Position numbers and translations under genes: made by a program. Shown here piece after piece: positions 1 through 8,989 of a stretch of DNA of 64,000 nt. The DNA lies in assembly GCF_009707515.1 (NCBI RefSeq), contig NZ_WLYI01000016.1, positions 1-64,000 on the forward strand, given 5' to 3'. The DNA comes from Pseudomonas karstica. GTDB taxonomy: Bacteria > Pseudomonadota > Gammaproteobacteria > Pseudomonadales > Pseudomonadaceae. The notes beneath the pieces were generated by a model that saw nothing but the letters and a program-made list of their open reading frames with translations, searched no databases and was not told the origin of the DNA. Position 1 is the first letter of the stretch. Each line of letters starts with the position of its first letter.

Positions 1-107
1 GAAATCAGATTGGGCTTACTTGAAGGACGATTTTTTCGCGCTGAACAGTCACCATCCTCTACATAAAACAGCGACTCAGCTTATTGACTTCCTCACGACC
101 TGCTTTT

Positions 108-137
108 GCCGTAAGCGGCATAACTCCGCCGTTTTTT
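108..137 (+). terminator. possible weak terminator upstream of flgF
   Basis: A short GC stem (CGGC at 116-119 with GCCG at 128-131) is followed by a run of six T at 132-137, and a second small hairpin (TGCCG/CGGCA) overlaps it. It could end an upstream transcript, expected to be flgE, but the stem is only 4-5 bp. No coding sequence was recognised in bases 1-283. Confidence 0.3.
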
Positions 138-216
138 CGACTCCGTGTTCATTCCTGTTTCCCTCTGCCTAAGCGCAAGCCATTGCCCTGCATGGACTTT
201 TTATCGTTTAAGAAAG

Positions 217-233
217 TTGGTTCGCAAATTGCT
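217..233 (+). promoter_or_regulatory. sigma-54 promoter for flgF operon
   Basis: TTGGTTCGCAAATTGCT has GG at 219-220 and GC at 231-232, exactly ten bases apart, and keeps TTGCT at the -12 element. It departs from the TGGCACG-N4-TTGC consensus at two bases. A start about 12 bases downstream would leave a leader of roughly 40 bases before flgF. This fits a FleQ-dependent class II or later hook/rod promoter. Confidence 0.7.
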
Positions 234-283
234 TAAGCCTCATCAGTACAGCGGTGGGCGGCAAACGTCCGTCAGAGAGAGGA

Positions 284-1030
284 ATGAGCGTGGACAAGTA
301 CCTTTATGTGGCAATGACCGGCGCCAGCCAGAACGCACTGGCGCAAAAGGCTCATGCCAACAATCTGGCGAACATCTCCACCAATGGTTTTCAGCGTGAC
401 CTGGAACAGGCGCGTTCGATGCCGGTGTTCGGTGACAGCTTTGCGGCGCGGGCGTTTGCGCTGACTGAGCGGCCAGCGACGGATTTTTCTCCGGGATCGA
501 TGATTGAAACCGGTCGCGACCTCGATGTTTCGGTCAGCGGTGACGGCTGGATCGCCGTGCAGTCGCCGGACGGTGGCGAAGCCTACGTGCGCACCGCCAG
601 CATGAACGTCGATGCCCTCGGCGTGCTGCGAGCCGGCAACGGTATGCCGATCATGGGCAACGGTGGCCCGATTGCCGTGCCGCCAGAACAGAAGATTGAA
701 GTGGGCGATGACGGCACCATCAGCATCCGCGCCATGGGTGAAGGCCCACGGGTGATGGCCGAAGTGGACCGGATCAAGCTGGTCAGGCCGGACTTCGCCA
801 ACATGACCAAAGGCCTGGACGGTGCGATCCACACCAAGGATGGCCAGCCGGCTCAGGCTGACGCTGGGGTCAAACTGGTCTCGGGCTTCCTGCAGTCGAG
901 CAACGTCAATGCCGTTGAGGAAATGACCGCGGTGTTGGCCCTGTCCAAGCAGTTCGAGCTGCATATCAAGATGATGAACAGCGCCAAAGAAGACGACCAG
1001 GCCATGACCCGCGTCATGCAGATGAGCTGA
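284..1030 (+). CDS. flgF: flagellar proximal rod protein FlgF
   Basis: Predicted 248-residue proximal-rod subunit of the flagellar axial structure, exported by the flagellar type III apparatus. The N-terminal rod/hook signature is visible (NLANISTNGFQRD, about residues 25-37), as is the conserved C-terminal amphipathic segment (NVNAVEEMTAVLALSKQFE). The start at 284 is chosen over an upstream in-frame start at 254 because a GAGAGAGG Shine-Dalgarno sits just before it and family members begin MSVDKYLYVAM. It is first in a same-strand run through flgL, and the sigma-54 element at 217 is its likely promoter. Confidence 0.95.
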   Translation: MSVDKYLYVAMTGASQNALAQKAHANNLANISTNGFQRDLEQARSMPVFGDSFAARAFALTERPATDFSPGSMIETGRDLDVSVSGDGWIAVQSPDGGEAYVRTASMNVDALGVLRAGNGMPIMGNGGPIAVPPEQKIEVGDDGTISIRAMGEGPRVMAEVDRIKLVRPDFANMTKGLDGAIHTKDGQPAQADAGVKLVSGFLQSSNVNAVEEMTAVLALSKQFELHIKMMNSAKEDDQAMTRVMQMS

Positions 1031-1106
1031 TTCAGCGTCATTACTTGGCTTATTAAACAGACAGCGCAACGCAGCGCCAACAAACAGGCGCACGAAGGAG
1101 AACAGC

Positions 1107-1892
1107 ATGCTTCCGGCTCTATGGGTTGCCAAAACAGGCCTGTCCGCCCAGGACACCAACCTGACCACCATTTCCAACAACCTGGCGAACGTATCGACCA
1201 CGGGTTTCAAGCGTGATCGCGCCGAGTTCCAGGACTTGCTCTATCAGATCAAGCGTCAACCAGGTGCCAACTCGACCCAGGACAGCGAACTGCCATCGGG
1301 CCTGCAACTGGGTACCGGTGTGGCAATTGTCGGCACCCAGAAAAACTTCAGCGCCGGCAACCTGCAGCAGACCGGACAGCCGCTGGACATGGCCATCAAC
1401 GGCCGTGGTTTCTTTCAGATCCTGCAACCGGACGGCACTACGTCTTACACCCGTGACGGTACCTTTCACCTGGACTCCGATGGCCAGATCGTCACCGCCA
1501 ACGGTTTTGCCCTGGAGCCGGCCGTCGTGGTACCTGCCGACGCGAAGACCTTTACCGTCGGCAACGACGGTACCGTGTCCATCACCGTTGCCGGCAACCC
1601 GGCTTCGCAAGTGATCGGCAACCTGCAAACCGCTGACTTCATCAACCCGGCCGGCCTGCAAGCCATGGGTAATAACCTGTTCCTGGAAACCGCTGCCAGT
1701 GGCGCGCCGCAGATCGGTACGCCAGGGCTCAACGGTTTTGGTACCACCCTGCAAAGCACCCTGGAAACGTCCAACGTCAGCACCGTTGAAGAGATGGTCA
1801 ACATGATCACCACTCAGCGCGCCTACGAGATGAACTCCAAGGTGATTTCCACTGCCGACCAGATGCTTTCGTTCGTCACGCAGAATCTGTAA
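1107..1892 (+). CDS. flgG: flagellar distal rod protein FlgG
   Basis: 261-residue distal-rod protein, the usual family length. The N-terminus has the axial-family motif NNLANVSTTGFKRD and then the FlgG-type segment around PGANSTQDSELPSG. The C-terminus ends in the conserved helix SNVSTVEEMVNMITTQRAYE. An AAGGAG ribosome-binding site lies at 1095-1100, seven bases before the ATG. The gene follows flgF after 76 bases and precedes flgH, the canonical order. The rod passes through peptidoglycan and the P and L rings encoded just downstream. Confidence 0.97.
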   Translation: MLPALWVAKTGLSAQDTNLTTISNNLANVSTTGFKRDRAEFQDLLYQIKRQPGANSTQDSELPSGLQLGTGVAIVGTQKNFSAGNLQQTGQPLDMAINGRGFFQILQPDGTTSYTRDGTFHLDSDGQIVTANGFALEPAVVVPADAKTFTVGNDGTVSITVAGNPASQVIGNLQTADFINPAGLQAMGNNLFLETAASGAPQIGTPGLNGFGTTLQSTLETSNVSTVEEMVNMITTQRAYEMNSKVISTADQMLSFVTQNL

Positions 1893-1945
1893 TCCAGTCT
1901 ATGGGGCGCTCTTGAGAGTGCCTGCAACACCGTGAGGTAAGGGTC

Positions 1946-2641
1946 ATGAATCGCTATGTTTGCGTCCTGGTAATGAGTGGGATCGCCGTGCTCGCGGGCT
2001 GTGTCGCCCCGGCGCCGAAACCCAATGACCCGTATTACGCGCCAGTGTTGCCGCGCACGCCGCTGCCGGCGGCGGCCAACAATGGCTCGATCTACCAGGC
2101 CGGTTTTGAACAGAACCTGTACAGCGACCGTAAGGCATTCCGGGTCGGTGACATCATCACCATCACCTTGAACGAGCGGACCCAGGCCAGCAAGAACGCC
2201 AATTCGCAGATCAACAAGAACAGCAAGACCAGCATTGGCTTGACTTCGCTGTTCGGCGGCGGCCTTAGCACCAACAACCCACTGGGCAGCGGTGACCTGA
2301 GCCTGGACGCCGGCTACAGCGGCGACCGCGCCACCAATGGTAAAAGCGCGGCGGGGCAGGGTAACAGCCTGACCGGTTCGATCACCGTGACTGTGGCCGA
2401 TGTGCTGCCCAACGGCATCATCGCCGTGCGTGGCGAAAAGTGGATGACCCTCAACACCGGTGACGAGTTGGTGCGCATTGCCGGGATGGTCCGCGCCGAT
2501 GATATCTCTACCGACAACACCGTACCGTCGACGCGGATTGCCGATGCACGCATTACCTATTCGGGTACGGGTTCGTTTGCCGACGCCAGTCAGCCGGGCT
2601 GGTTTGACCGTTTCTTCCTTAGCCCGCTGTTCCCTTTCTAG
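1946..2641 (+). CDS. flgH: flagellar L-ring lipoprotein FlgH
   Basis: 231-residue outer-membrane ring protein. A lipoprotein signal peptide is visible, with hydrophobic residues 4-17 and lipobox LAGC, making Cys19 the likely lipidated residue. The body matches FlgH ([36 protein letters not shown], ending in an aromatic-rich tail). The L ring acts as the outer-membrane bushing for the rod. A GAGGTAAGG ribosome-binding site precedes the ATG. The stop codon abuts the flgI start directly, suggesting coupled translation of the two ring proteins. Confidence 0.97.
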   Translation: MNRYVCVLVMSGIAVLAGCVAPAPKPNDPYYAPVLPRTPLPAAANNGSIYQAGFEQNLYSDRKAFRVGDIITITLNERTQASKNANSQINKNSKTSIGLTSLFGGGLSTNNPLGSGDLSLDAGYSGDRATNGKSAAGQGNSLTGSITVTVADVLPNGIIAVRGEKWMTLNTGDELVRIAGMVRADDISTDNTVPSTRIADARITYSGTGSFADASQPGWFDRFFLSPLFPF

Positions 2642-3757
2642 GTGATCACTTTGAACCTCAAACAGCTGATGGCCGCCGCAGTGTTGCTGGCCTTGAGCGC
2701 AGGCGCCCAAGCCGAGCGCCTGAAAGACATCGCGAGTATTTCCGGGGTGCGCAGTAACCAGTTGATTGGCTACGGCCTGGTGGTGGGGCTTAACGGTACC
2801 GGTGACCAGACTACCCAGACCCCGTTCACCCTGCAGACCTTCAACAACATGCTCTCGCAGTTCGGGATCAAGGTGCCGCCGGGTTCGGGCAACGTGCAAT
2901 TGAAAAACGTCGCGGCGGTGTCTATCAGTGCCGACTTGCCAGCGTTCTCCAAGCCCGGGCAGGTGGTGGATATCACCGTGTCGTCCATCGGTAACTCGAA
3001 AAGCCTGCGGGGTGGGACCTTGCTGATGACCCCGCTCAAGGGTATCGACGGCAATGTCTACGCCATCGCCCAGGGCAACCTGGTGGTGGGTGGTTTTGAT
3101 GCCGAAGGTCGCGACGGTTCGAAGATCACCGTCAACGTCCCGTCAGCCGGTCGAATTCCCGGTGGTGCCATGGTGGAACGTACCGTGCCCAGCGGTTTCA
3201 ACCAGGGCAACAGCCTGACCCTGAACCTCAACCGTTCGGACTTCACCACTGCCAAGCGTGTGGTGGACAAGATCAACGACATGCTCGGCCCTGGCGTGGC
3301 CCAGGCCATCGACGGTGGCTCGGTTCGCGTGACCGCGCCGTTGGACCCAAGCCAGCGCGTGGACTACCTGTCGATCCTGGAAAACCTCGAAGTGGATCCG
3401 GGCCAGGCAGTGGCCAAGGTCATCATAAACTCCCGTACCGGTACCATCGTGATCGGTCAGAACGTCAAGGTGTCGCCGGCAGCGGTGACCCATGGCAGCC
3501 TGACCGTGACCATTACCGAAGACCCGATCGTCAGCCAGCCAGGGCCGTTTTCCAATGGCCAGACGGCGGTGGTTCCACGCTCTCGGGTCAATGCCCAGCA
3601 AGAAACCAAGCCGATGTTCAAGTTCGGCCCCGGCACTACCCTGGATGAAATCGTCCGTGCGGTGAACCAGGTGGGCGCGGCGCCCGGCGACTTGATGGCA
3701 ATCCTTGAAGCCCTGAAACAGGCCGGCGCCTTGCAAGCCGACCTGATCGTGATTTGA
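2642..3757 (+). CDS. flgI: flagellar P-ring protein FlgI
   Basis: 371-residue periplasmic P-ring protein. A Sec signal peptide is visible (hydrophobic residues 9-22, likely cut after AQA at about residue 24). The mature part starts [15 protein letters not shown] and continues with the family signature [17 protein letters not shown]. The GTG at 2642 immediately after the flgH stop is used as start; an internal ATG at 2669 would remove part of the signal peptide and is less likely. The C-terminus ([20 protein letters not shown]) is also typical. FlgI polymerises around the rod in peptidoglycan. Confidence 0.96.
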   Translation: MITLNLKQLMAAAVLLALSAGAQAERLKDIASISGVRSNQLIGYGLVVGLNGTGDQTTQTPFTLQTFNNMLSQFGIKVPPGSGNVQLKNVAAVSISADLPAFSKPGQVVDITVSSIGNSKSLRGGTLLMTPLKGIDGNVYAIAQGNLVVGGFDAEGRDGSKITVNVPSAGRIPGGAMVERTVPSGFNQGNSLTLNLNRSDFTTAKRVVDKINDMLGPGVAQAIDGGSVRVTAPLDPSQRVDYLSILENLEVDPGQAVAKVIINSRTGTIVIGQNVKVSPAAVTHGSLTVTITEDPIVSQPGPFSNGQTAVVPRSRVNAQQETKPMFKFGPGTTLDEIVRAVNQVGAAPGDLMAILEALKQAGALQADLIVI

Positions 3758-3761
3758 GGCC

Positions 3762-5027
3762 ATGGCCATGGACATGCGCAAGAGTGGCCTGACCAGCACG
3801 GCGGATTCGGGTTCCTACTCCGACCTCAACCGGCTTAACCAGCTCAAGGTCGGCGACAAGAACAGTGAAAGCAACATGCGCAAGGTGGCGCAGGAATTCG
3901 AGTCGCTGTTTCTCAGCGAGATGCTCAAGTCCATGCGCTCGGCCACTGAAGCCCTGGGCAAGGACAACTCGTTGAACACGCCGGCGGCCAAGCAGTATCA
4001 GGAAATGTACGACCAGCAACTGGCCGTGTCGTTGTCCCGCGAGGGCGGTGGCATTGGCCTGGCGGATGTGTTGATGCGCCAGATGAGCAAGGACAAACCA
4101 GTGGCCGCCGCCGATGCCACTTTGCAGGGGCCGGCCGTACCTGTGAAGAAAGTCGATGTGCCGACCGCGATCGCGGCGGGTACCTTGCCGGAGGGTCCGC
4201 TGGGTCGTTCCAATGGCCAGCGTCCATTGTGGGCTTACCGTGTAGCGACCACCGAGCGCAGCAACGATCCGACGGCCCATGCCAACGACATGGAACTGAT
4301 GAATCAGCGGCGCATCGCGTTGCCGAGCAAGCTGACGGATCGCCTGTTGGCCGGCATTGTGCCAAGCACCGATAGCGCCACCACGGTCAAGACTGCACCG
4401 TTGCGTAACAGCGCTGCCGAAGACCGCGTCATTAATGGCGCTGCCCAGAGCTTCGCGGTACCGAGCGGGCACATGCAGGTCTATGGCCGCGCCATGGCCC
4501 AGCCGCCATTGGCGCCGGCGAAGAAGGCGTTCAGCTCACAAGATGAATTTGTCGTCAGCATGTTGCCGATGGCTAAAGAGGCCGCCGCGCGTATTGGCGT
4601 CGACCCACGGTACCTGGTGGCCCAGGCAGCCCTGGAAACTGGCTGGGGCAAGTCGGTGATGCGCCAGCAGGACGGCACCAGCAGTCACAACCTGTTTGGC
4701 ATCAAGGCCGGCCAGAGTTGGCAGGGTGCCCAGGCGCGGGCGATCACCAGTGAGTTTCGTAACGGTGAAATGGTCAAGGAAACGGCGCAATTCCGTTCCT
4801 ACGCCTCTTATCGAGACAGCTTCCATGACTTGGTCACGTTGCTGCAAAGCAATGATCGGTATCAAGAAGTCCTGAAGTCGGCCGACAACCCGGAACAGTT
4901 TGTACGCGAGTTGCAAAAAGCCGGTTATGCAACCGACCCGAACTACGCCAGCAAGATTTCGCAGATAGCCAAAACGATGAACAGCTACCAGAACTACGCT
5001 GCGGCAGGCGCTTCCACTCATTTATAA
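3762..5027 (+). CDS. flgJ: rod-cap / peptidoglycan hydrolase FlgJ
   Basis: 421-residue two-domain protein. Residues about 20-110 form the rod-capping domain (VAQEFESLFLSEMLKSMR). A variable linker follows to about residue 255. The C-terminal half is a glucosaminidase-type domain (SQDEFVVSMLPMAKEAAARI, AALETGWGKS, NLFGIKAG), with Glu292 in ALETGWG the likely catalytic acid. It opens the peptidoglycan layer for the growing rod. The long linker makes it larger than the enteric protein (about 310 residues). In-frame ATGs at 3768 and 3774 are alternative starts. Confidence 0.95.
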   Translation: MAMDMRKSGLTSTADSGSYSDLNRLNQLKVGDKNSESNMRKVAQEFESLFLSEMLKSMRSATEALGKDNSLNTPAAKQYQEMYDQQLAVSLSREGGGIGLADVLMRQMSKDKPVAAADATLQGPAVPVKKVDVPTAIAAGTLPEGPLGRSNGQRPLWAYRVATTERSNDPTAHANDMELMNQRRIALPSKLTDRLLAGIVPSTDSATTVKTAPLRNSAAEDRVINGAAQSFAVPSGHMQVYGRAMAQPPLAPAKKAFSSQDEFVVSMLPMAKEAAARIGVDPRYLVAQAALETGWGKSVMRQQDGTSSHNLFGIKAGQSWQGAQARAITSEFRNGEMVKETAQFRSYASYRDSFHDLVTLLQSNDRYQEVLKSADNPEQFVRELQKAGYATDPNYASKISQIAKTMNSYQNYAAAGASTHL

Positions 5028-5037
5028 GGTCTGAATC

Positions 5038-7077
5038 ATGAGTTTGCTCAATATCGGGATGTCGGGGCTCAATGCGGCACAAGGGTCGCTGGCGACCTTG
5101 AGTAACAACATTGCCAACGCCAACACCCCGGGATACTCGCGTCAGCAGACCACCCAGAATGCTAACGCGGCAAACCAGTTCGGTGGCGTGTTCATCGGCA
5201 GCGGTACCACCCTGGCCGACGTGCGCCGGGTGTACAACGAGTACCTAGACGCGGCTTACCAGAACAGCACTTCGCTCAACAGCGACGCCAAGGCCTACGC
5301 CAATCAGATCAGTGCTGTGGACAAGACCCTGTCGGACAAGACCACCGGCATGTCCTCGGTGCTCAGCGCATTCTTCTCTGCTGTGCAGACCGCTGCGGCT
5401 AACCCCAGCGATGTGTCTGCCCGGCAAGTGTTGCTGACCAGCGCCCAGACCTTGAGCAACCGTTTCAACTCGATCTCCGGCCAGTTGAACGAGCAGAAAG
5501 AAACCATCAACAGCCAGTTGGGCACCATGAGTGATCAGGTCAACCAATTGACCACGTCGATTGCCGCCCTGAACAAACAGATCACCCAGGCCCAGGGCTC
5601 GAGCAACACCGCTCCGGCCAACCTGCTGGATGCGCGCAACGAAGCCGTGCGCTCGCTCAATGAGCTGGTGGGTGTGACCACCAGCGAAAAGAACGGGGTG
5701 TTCAGTGTCAGCACCGGCACCGGCCAGTCCCTGGTGCTTGGCGATCAGGCCAACAGCATTTCCGCTGTGCCGAGCAAGGATGACCCAAGCCTGTACACCA
5801 TCCAGCTCAACCTGGGCAGCACGTCGGTGGACATGGGCAACGTGCTCACCGGCGGCAGTATCGGTGGCCTGTTGCGTTATCGCAGTGATGCGCTGATCCC
5901 AGCCATCAATGATCTGGGCCGCATTGCCATTGCGACTGCCGACACCGTCAACAGCCAGTTGGGCCAGGGCCTGGACCTGAACGGAGAGTTTGGTTCGTCG
6001 CTGTTTTCGGACATCAACAGCGCCGCCGCGATTGCCCAGCGTAGCCAGGGAGCGGCGGGCAACAGCAGCGCCGGCAATCTGCATGTGACGATAACCGACA
6101 GCAGCAAGTTGTCGACCTACGACTATAAGGTCACCTTTTCCGACGACAAGAACTACACCGTGATGCGCTCGGATGGCAAGGCCATGGGCGCGTTCGTGAT
6201 CGACCCGACCAAGCCGGCACCGGTGATTGATGGTTTCACCCTGGCCCTCGATGGCAAGGGGGATATGGCCAAGGGTGACAGCTTCAAGATCAGCCCAACC
6301 GCCAGCGGTGCCAGCAACATCAGCACCGAGCTCAAGGACGCCAACAAAATTGCGTTTGCCGCGCCCTTGCTCGGTGAAAACGGCAAGAACCAGGGTACCG
6401 GGACCTTTACGCCGCCGAGCCTGAGCGTGCCGCTGGATATCCATGGCGGTGCAGATACGGCGCAGTTGCGGACCGGGATCGAGCATTCGATGCCAGTGAA
6501 GATGGTGTTCGGCAAGCCCGCAGCCGACGGCACGCAGTCGTATACCGTCAACGATGCCCAGGGTAATTCTATCGGCAACGGCACCATTGTTCCGGGGCAG
6601 GGCAACAAGATCAGCATCGATGTGCCGATGCGCGATGCCAATGGCACCTTGCTCGACCCGGCCAAGAGCTTCAGTTTCGAGACCACTGTCGGCGGTTCGC
6701 CAGCCGACGGTGACAGCACCACCTTTTCTTTCAATGCCTCGGGCAAGTCGGATAACCGCAATGCCCAGGAACTGCTGAACCTGCAGACCAAGGCTACCGT
6801 GGGCCTGGCGGATGGCAGCGGTGGCGGGGTGAGCCTGGTGAGTGCCAACAGTCGCCTGGTGTCCTCAGTGGGCGCCAAGGCCGCCGCGGCGAACACCGAC
6901 ACCACCGCGACCGGTGCGGTGCTGGCTGCCAACAAGGCAGCCAGCAACTCGGTGTCCCAGGTCAACCTGGATGAAGAGGCGGGCGACATGATCAAGTTCC
7001 AGCAGTACTACACCGCGTCGTCGCAGATCATCAAGGCCGCGCAAGAAACCTTCAGCACACTGATCAATAGTCTTTAA
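5038..7077 (+). CDS. flgK: hook-filament junction protein FlgK (HAP1)
   Basis: 679-residue hook-associated protein 1 linking hook and filament. N-terminal signature MSLLNIGMSGLNAAQGSLATLSNNIANANTPGYSRQ and the C-terminal helix (VNLDEEAGDMIKFQQYYTASS) are both present. A coiled, Gln-rich section (residues about 140-200) and a long variable middle (about 340-600) make it longer than the roughly 550-residue enteric protein. It follows flgJ after 10 bases and precedes flgL by 14. Confidence 0.96.
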   Translation: MSLLNIGMSGLNAAQGSLATLSNNIANANTPGYSRQQTTQNANAANQFGGVFIGSGTTLADVRRVYNEYLDAAYQNSTSLNSDAKAYANQISAVDKTLSDKTTGMSSVLSAFFSAVQTAAANPSDVSARQVLLTSAQTLSNRFNSISGQLNEQKETINSQLGTMSDQVNQLTTSIAALNKQITQAQGSSNTAPANLLDARNEAVRSLNELVGVTTSEKNGVFSVSTGTGQSLVLGDQANSISAVPSKDDPSLYTIQLNLGSTSVDMGNVLTGGSIGGLLRYRSDALIPAINDLGRIAIATADTVNSQLGQGLDLNGEFGSSLFSDINSAAAIAQRSQGAAGNSSAGNLHVTITDSSKLSTYDYKVTFSDDKNYTVMRSDGKAMGAFVIDPTKPAPVIDGFTLALDGKGDMAKGDSFKISPTASGASNISTELKDANKIAFAAPLLGENGKNQGTGTFTPPSLSVPLDIHGGADTAQLRTGIEHSMPVKMVFGKPAADGTQSYTVNDAQGNSIGNGTIVPGQGNKISIDVPMRDANGTLLDPAKSFSFETTVGGSPADGDSTTFSFNASGKSDNRNAQELLNLQTKATVGLADGSGGGVSLVSANSRLVSSVGAKAAAANTDTTATGAVLAANKAASNSVSQVNLDEEAGDMIKFQQYYTASSQIIKAAQETFSTLINSL

Positions 7078-7091
7078 GGGAGTCTGGGACG

Positions 7092-8708
7092 ATGCGCATT
7101 TCTACACAGCAGTATTTCGACACCAGCTCCGCCAAGTATTCGGACAACTATTCCAGCGTGGTGAAGGCCCAGGACCAGGCGAGTTCCGGCGTGCGTGTGC
7201 AAACCGCCGCGGATGACCCGGTCGCGGCGGCGCGCTTGCTGATGCTGCAACAGCAGAAAGACATGCTGGGCCAGTTCAATGGCAACATCGCCAGCCTGAA
7301 AAGCTCCCTGACCAACGAAGAAAGCGTGCTCAGCTCGATCAACGACGCCATGCAGCGGGCCAGTGAGTTGGCCCTGCGTGCCGGCGGTTCGGTCAGTGAT
7401 GCCGATCGCAAGTCCATTGCCAGCGAGATCGGCGCGATTGAGGACCAGGTGCTCGGCTTGCTCAACAGCAAGGATTCGTCCGGCAACTATATGTTCTCCG
7501 GGTCCAAGACCCAGACCCCGCCGTATTCGCGTAACAACGACGGCACTTACACCTACCAGGGCGATGAAACCCCCCTGAGCCTGCAAGTGTCCGACACCTT
7601 GAACGTCGCCGCTGGCGACACCGGCAAGAACATCCTCGAAGGTGCGGTCAACTCGGGTCGCACCCAGGCCTCGTGGATCCAGCCGCCGACGGTCCCGCCG
7701 GCGGATCCGGTGGTCAATGACAACAAGGTGTCGCTGTCTGCCGGGCTGGTCACCTCGGGCACCGACTACACCAAGAAGTTTGCCGACGGCCAGCCTTACA
7801 AGCTGACCTTCACCAGCAGCACCCAGTACACCGTGTCCGACAAGGACGGCAACGACATCACCTCCGAGATTCCAGGCAACGGTACATTTGACTCCACCAA
7901 GGAAGGCAGCTCCAGCGTGAGCTTGCGGGGCGTGAAGTTTGATATCAGCGCCGATCTCAAGGATGTCGCGACAGGTGTAGAAGCCGATGCACTGGTTGCG
8001 GGGCGCGAGTTTACCCTGGAAGCCAAGCCGGACAGCTTCAATGTCTCGCGTACGCCGAGCAATACCTCGACGGCGCAATTGACCAATGCCCATGTCGGCA
8101 GCCAGGCGGACTACAGCAGTACCTTCCCGGGCAATACGGGGGTGGTGATCAAGTTCAACGACCCCGACTCCACGGGCTATAACGTGTATGCCCAGCCTTA
8201 CACGTCCAACAGCAAAGCGATTGCTTCCGGCGTTGTCTCGGATGCGACTACACCTAAAACCATCACGGCGGCGGGAGTTACCTTTGACCTGAGCGCCGAT
8301 CCGGCACCAGGCGATCAGTTCTCGGTGGGCGCCAGCACCCAGAAGACCCAGAGCGCGCTGGACACCTTGAGCCAGCTGCGCAAGGCCCTGGAACTGCCGG
8401 CAGACGGCAACCCGGCGGCACAGGTCAAACTCAAGGATGCCCTGGACGCGTCCATCAGTAACCTGGCTAACTCCCGGACCCAGATGGATAACGTGCGCGG
8501 TTCCATCGGCGCGCGAATGAATGCGCTGGAGATTCAAACCGCCGAAAACACCAGTATCGGCCAAGCCAATACCAGCACCATGAGCGATCTGGCCAACGTC
8601 GACCTGGGGGAAGCAGCGATCAACCTGGCGTTGCAGCAAACCATGTTGCAGGCCTCGCAACTGGCCTTCGTGAAGATTTCTCAACTGAGCCTGTTCAACA
8701 AGATGTAA
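7092..8708 (+). CDS. flgL: hook-filament junction protein FlgL (HAP3)
   Basis: 538-residue flagellin-like junction protein. The N-terminal coiled region (MRISTQQYFDTSSAKYSDNY, GVRVQTAADDPVAAARLLML) and C-terminal helix (ETMLQASQLAFVKISQ-like tail ending LSLFNKM) match FlgL. About 200 extra residues in the middle (roughly 170-430) make it much longer than the enteric 317-residue form and suggest surface-exposed domains. It is the last gene of this run; a hairpin with a T tract follows at 8729-8769. Confidence 0.95.
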   Translation: MRISTQQYFDTSSAKYSDNYSSVVKAQDQASSGVRVQTAADDPVAAARLLMLQQQKDMLGQFNGNIASLKSSLTNEESVLSSINDAMQRASELALRAGGSVSDADRKSIASEIGAIEDQVLGLLNSKDSSGNYMFSGSKTQTPPYSRNNDGTYTYQGDETPLSLQVSDTLNVAAGDTGKNILEGAVNSGRTQASWIQPPTVPPADPVVNDNKVSLSAGLVTSGTDYTKKFADGQPYKLTFTSSTQYTVSDKDGNDITSEIPGNGTFDSTKEGSSSVSLRGVKFDISADLKDVATGVEADALVAGREFTLEAKPDSFNVSRTPSNTSTAQLTNAHVGSQADYSSTFPGNTGVVIKFNDPDSTGYNVYAQPYTSNSKAIASGVVSDATTPKTITAAGVTFDLSADPAPGDQFSVGASTQKTQSALDTLSQLRKALELPADGNPAAQVKLKDALDASISNLANSRTQMDNVRGSIGARMNALEIQTAENTSIGQANTSTMSDLANVDLGEAAINLALQQTMLQASQLAFVKISQLSLFNKM

Positions 8709-8728
8709 TTATTCGCCCGATGCAGGTC

Positions 8729-8769
8729 AACGGCTCACCCTGGAAACAGGCTGGGCCGTTGGCGTTTTT
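8729..8769 (+). terminator. rho-independent terminator after flgL
   Basis: AACGGC (8729-8734) pairs with GCCGTT (8755-8760), and CCTG (8739-8742) pairs with CAGG (8747-8750) around a GAAA tetraloop. A T run follows at 8765-8769. It ends the flgF-flgL transcript. Confidence 0.75.
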
Positions 8770-8896
8770 GATGCGTGGGTTTGGTTCGTTTTTGCACAAA
8801 GCGCACAAAATTGAGTGACCTGTGAGTCATAAAGCGCATCTTCACTGTATCGTGTGAAAAGGATAAGCCGTCGCCAAGGTGTTCAGGCGGTTGACG

Positions 8897-8911
8897 TGGC
8901 GGGTTTTTTGC
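8897..8911 (+). promoter_or_regulatory. candidate sigma-54 promoter for the KAS III gene
   Basis: TGGCGGGTTTTTTGC has GG at 8898-8899 and GC at 8910-8911 with ten bases between. It keeps TGGC, the G at position 7 and TTGC of the consensus and misses two bases of CACG. Initiation about 12 bases downstream would give a leader of roughly 65 bases, which contains a small hairpin (CCTGAA/TTCAGG near 8940-8955). The rest of 8709-8989 shows no gene. Confidence 0.45.
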
Positions 8912-8989
8912 GGGGTTATCCCCTTTATTGTCAGCACTCCTGAATGCTTTCAGGGGTGTTCTCCAGCTATTTAGTATTGGGAAGCCACA

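Noticed and set aside
7074..8684. 536-codon minus-strand ORF opposite flgL
   Set aside because: It mirrors flgL almost completely and has shadow-type composition.
8829..8855. Possible sigma-28 promoter before the KAS III gene
   Set aside because: TAAAG is present, but the sequence 15 bases later (ATCGTGTG) does not resemble GCCGATAA.
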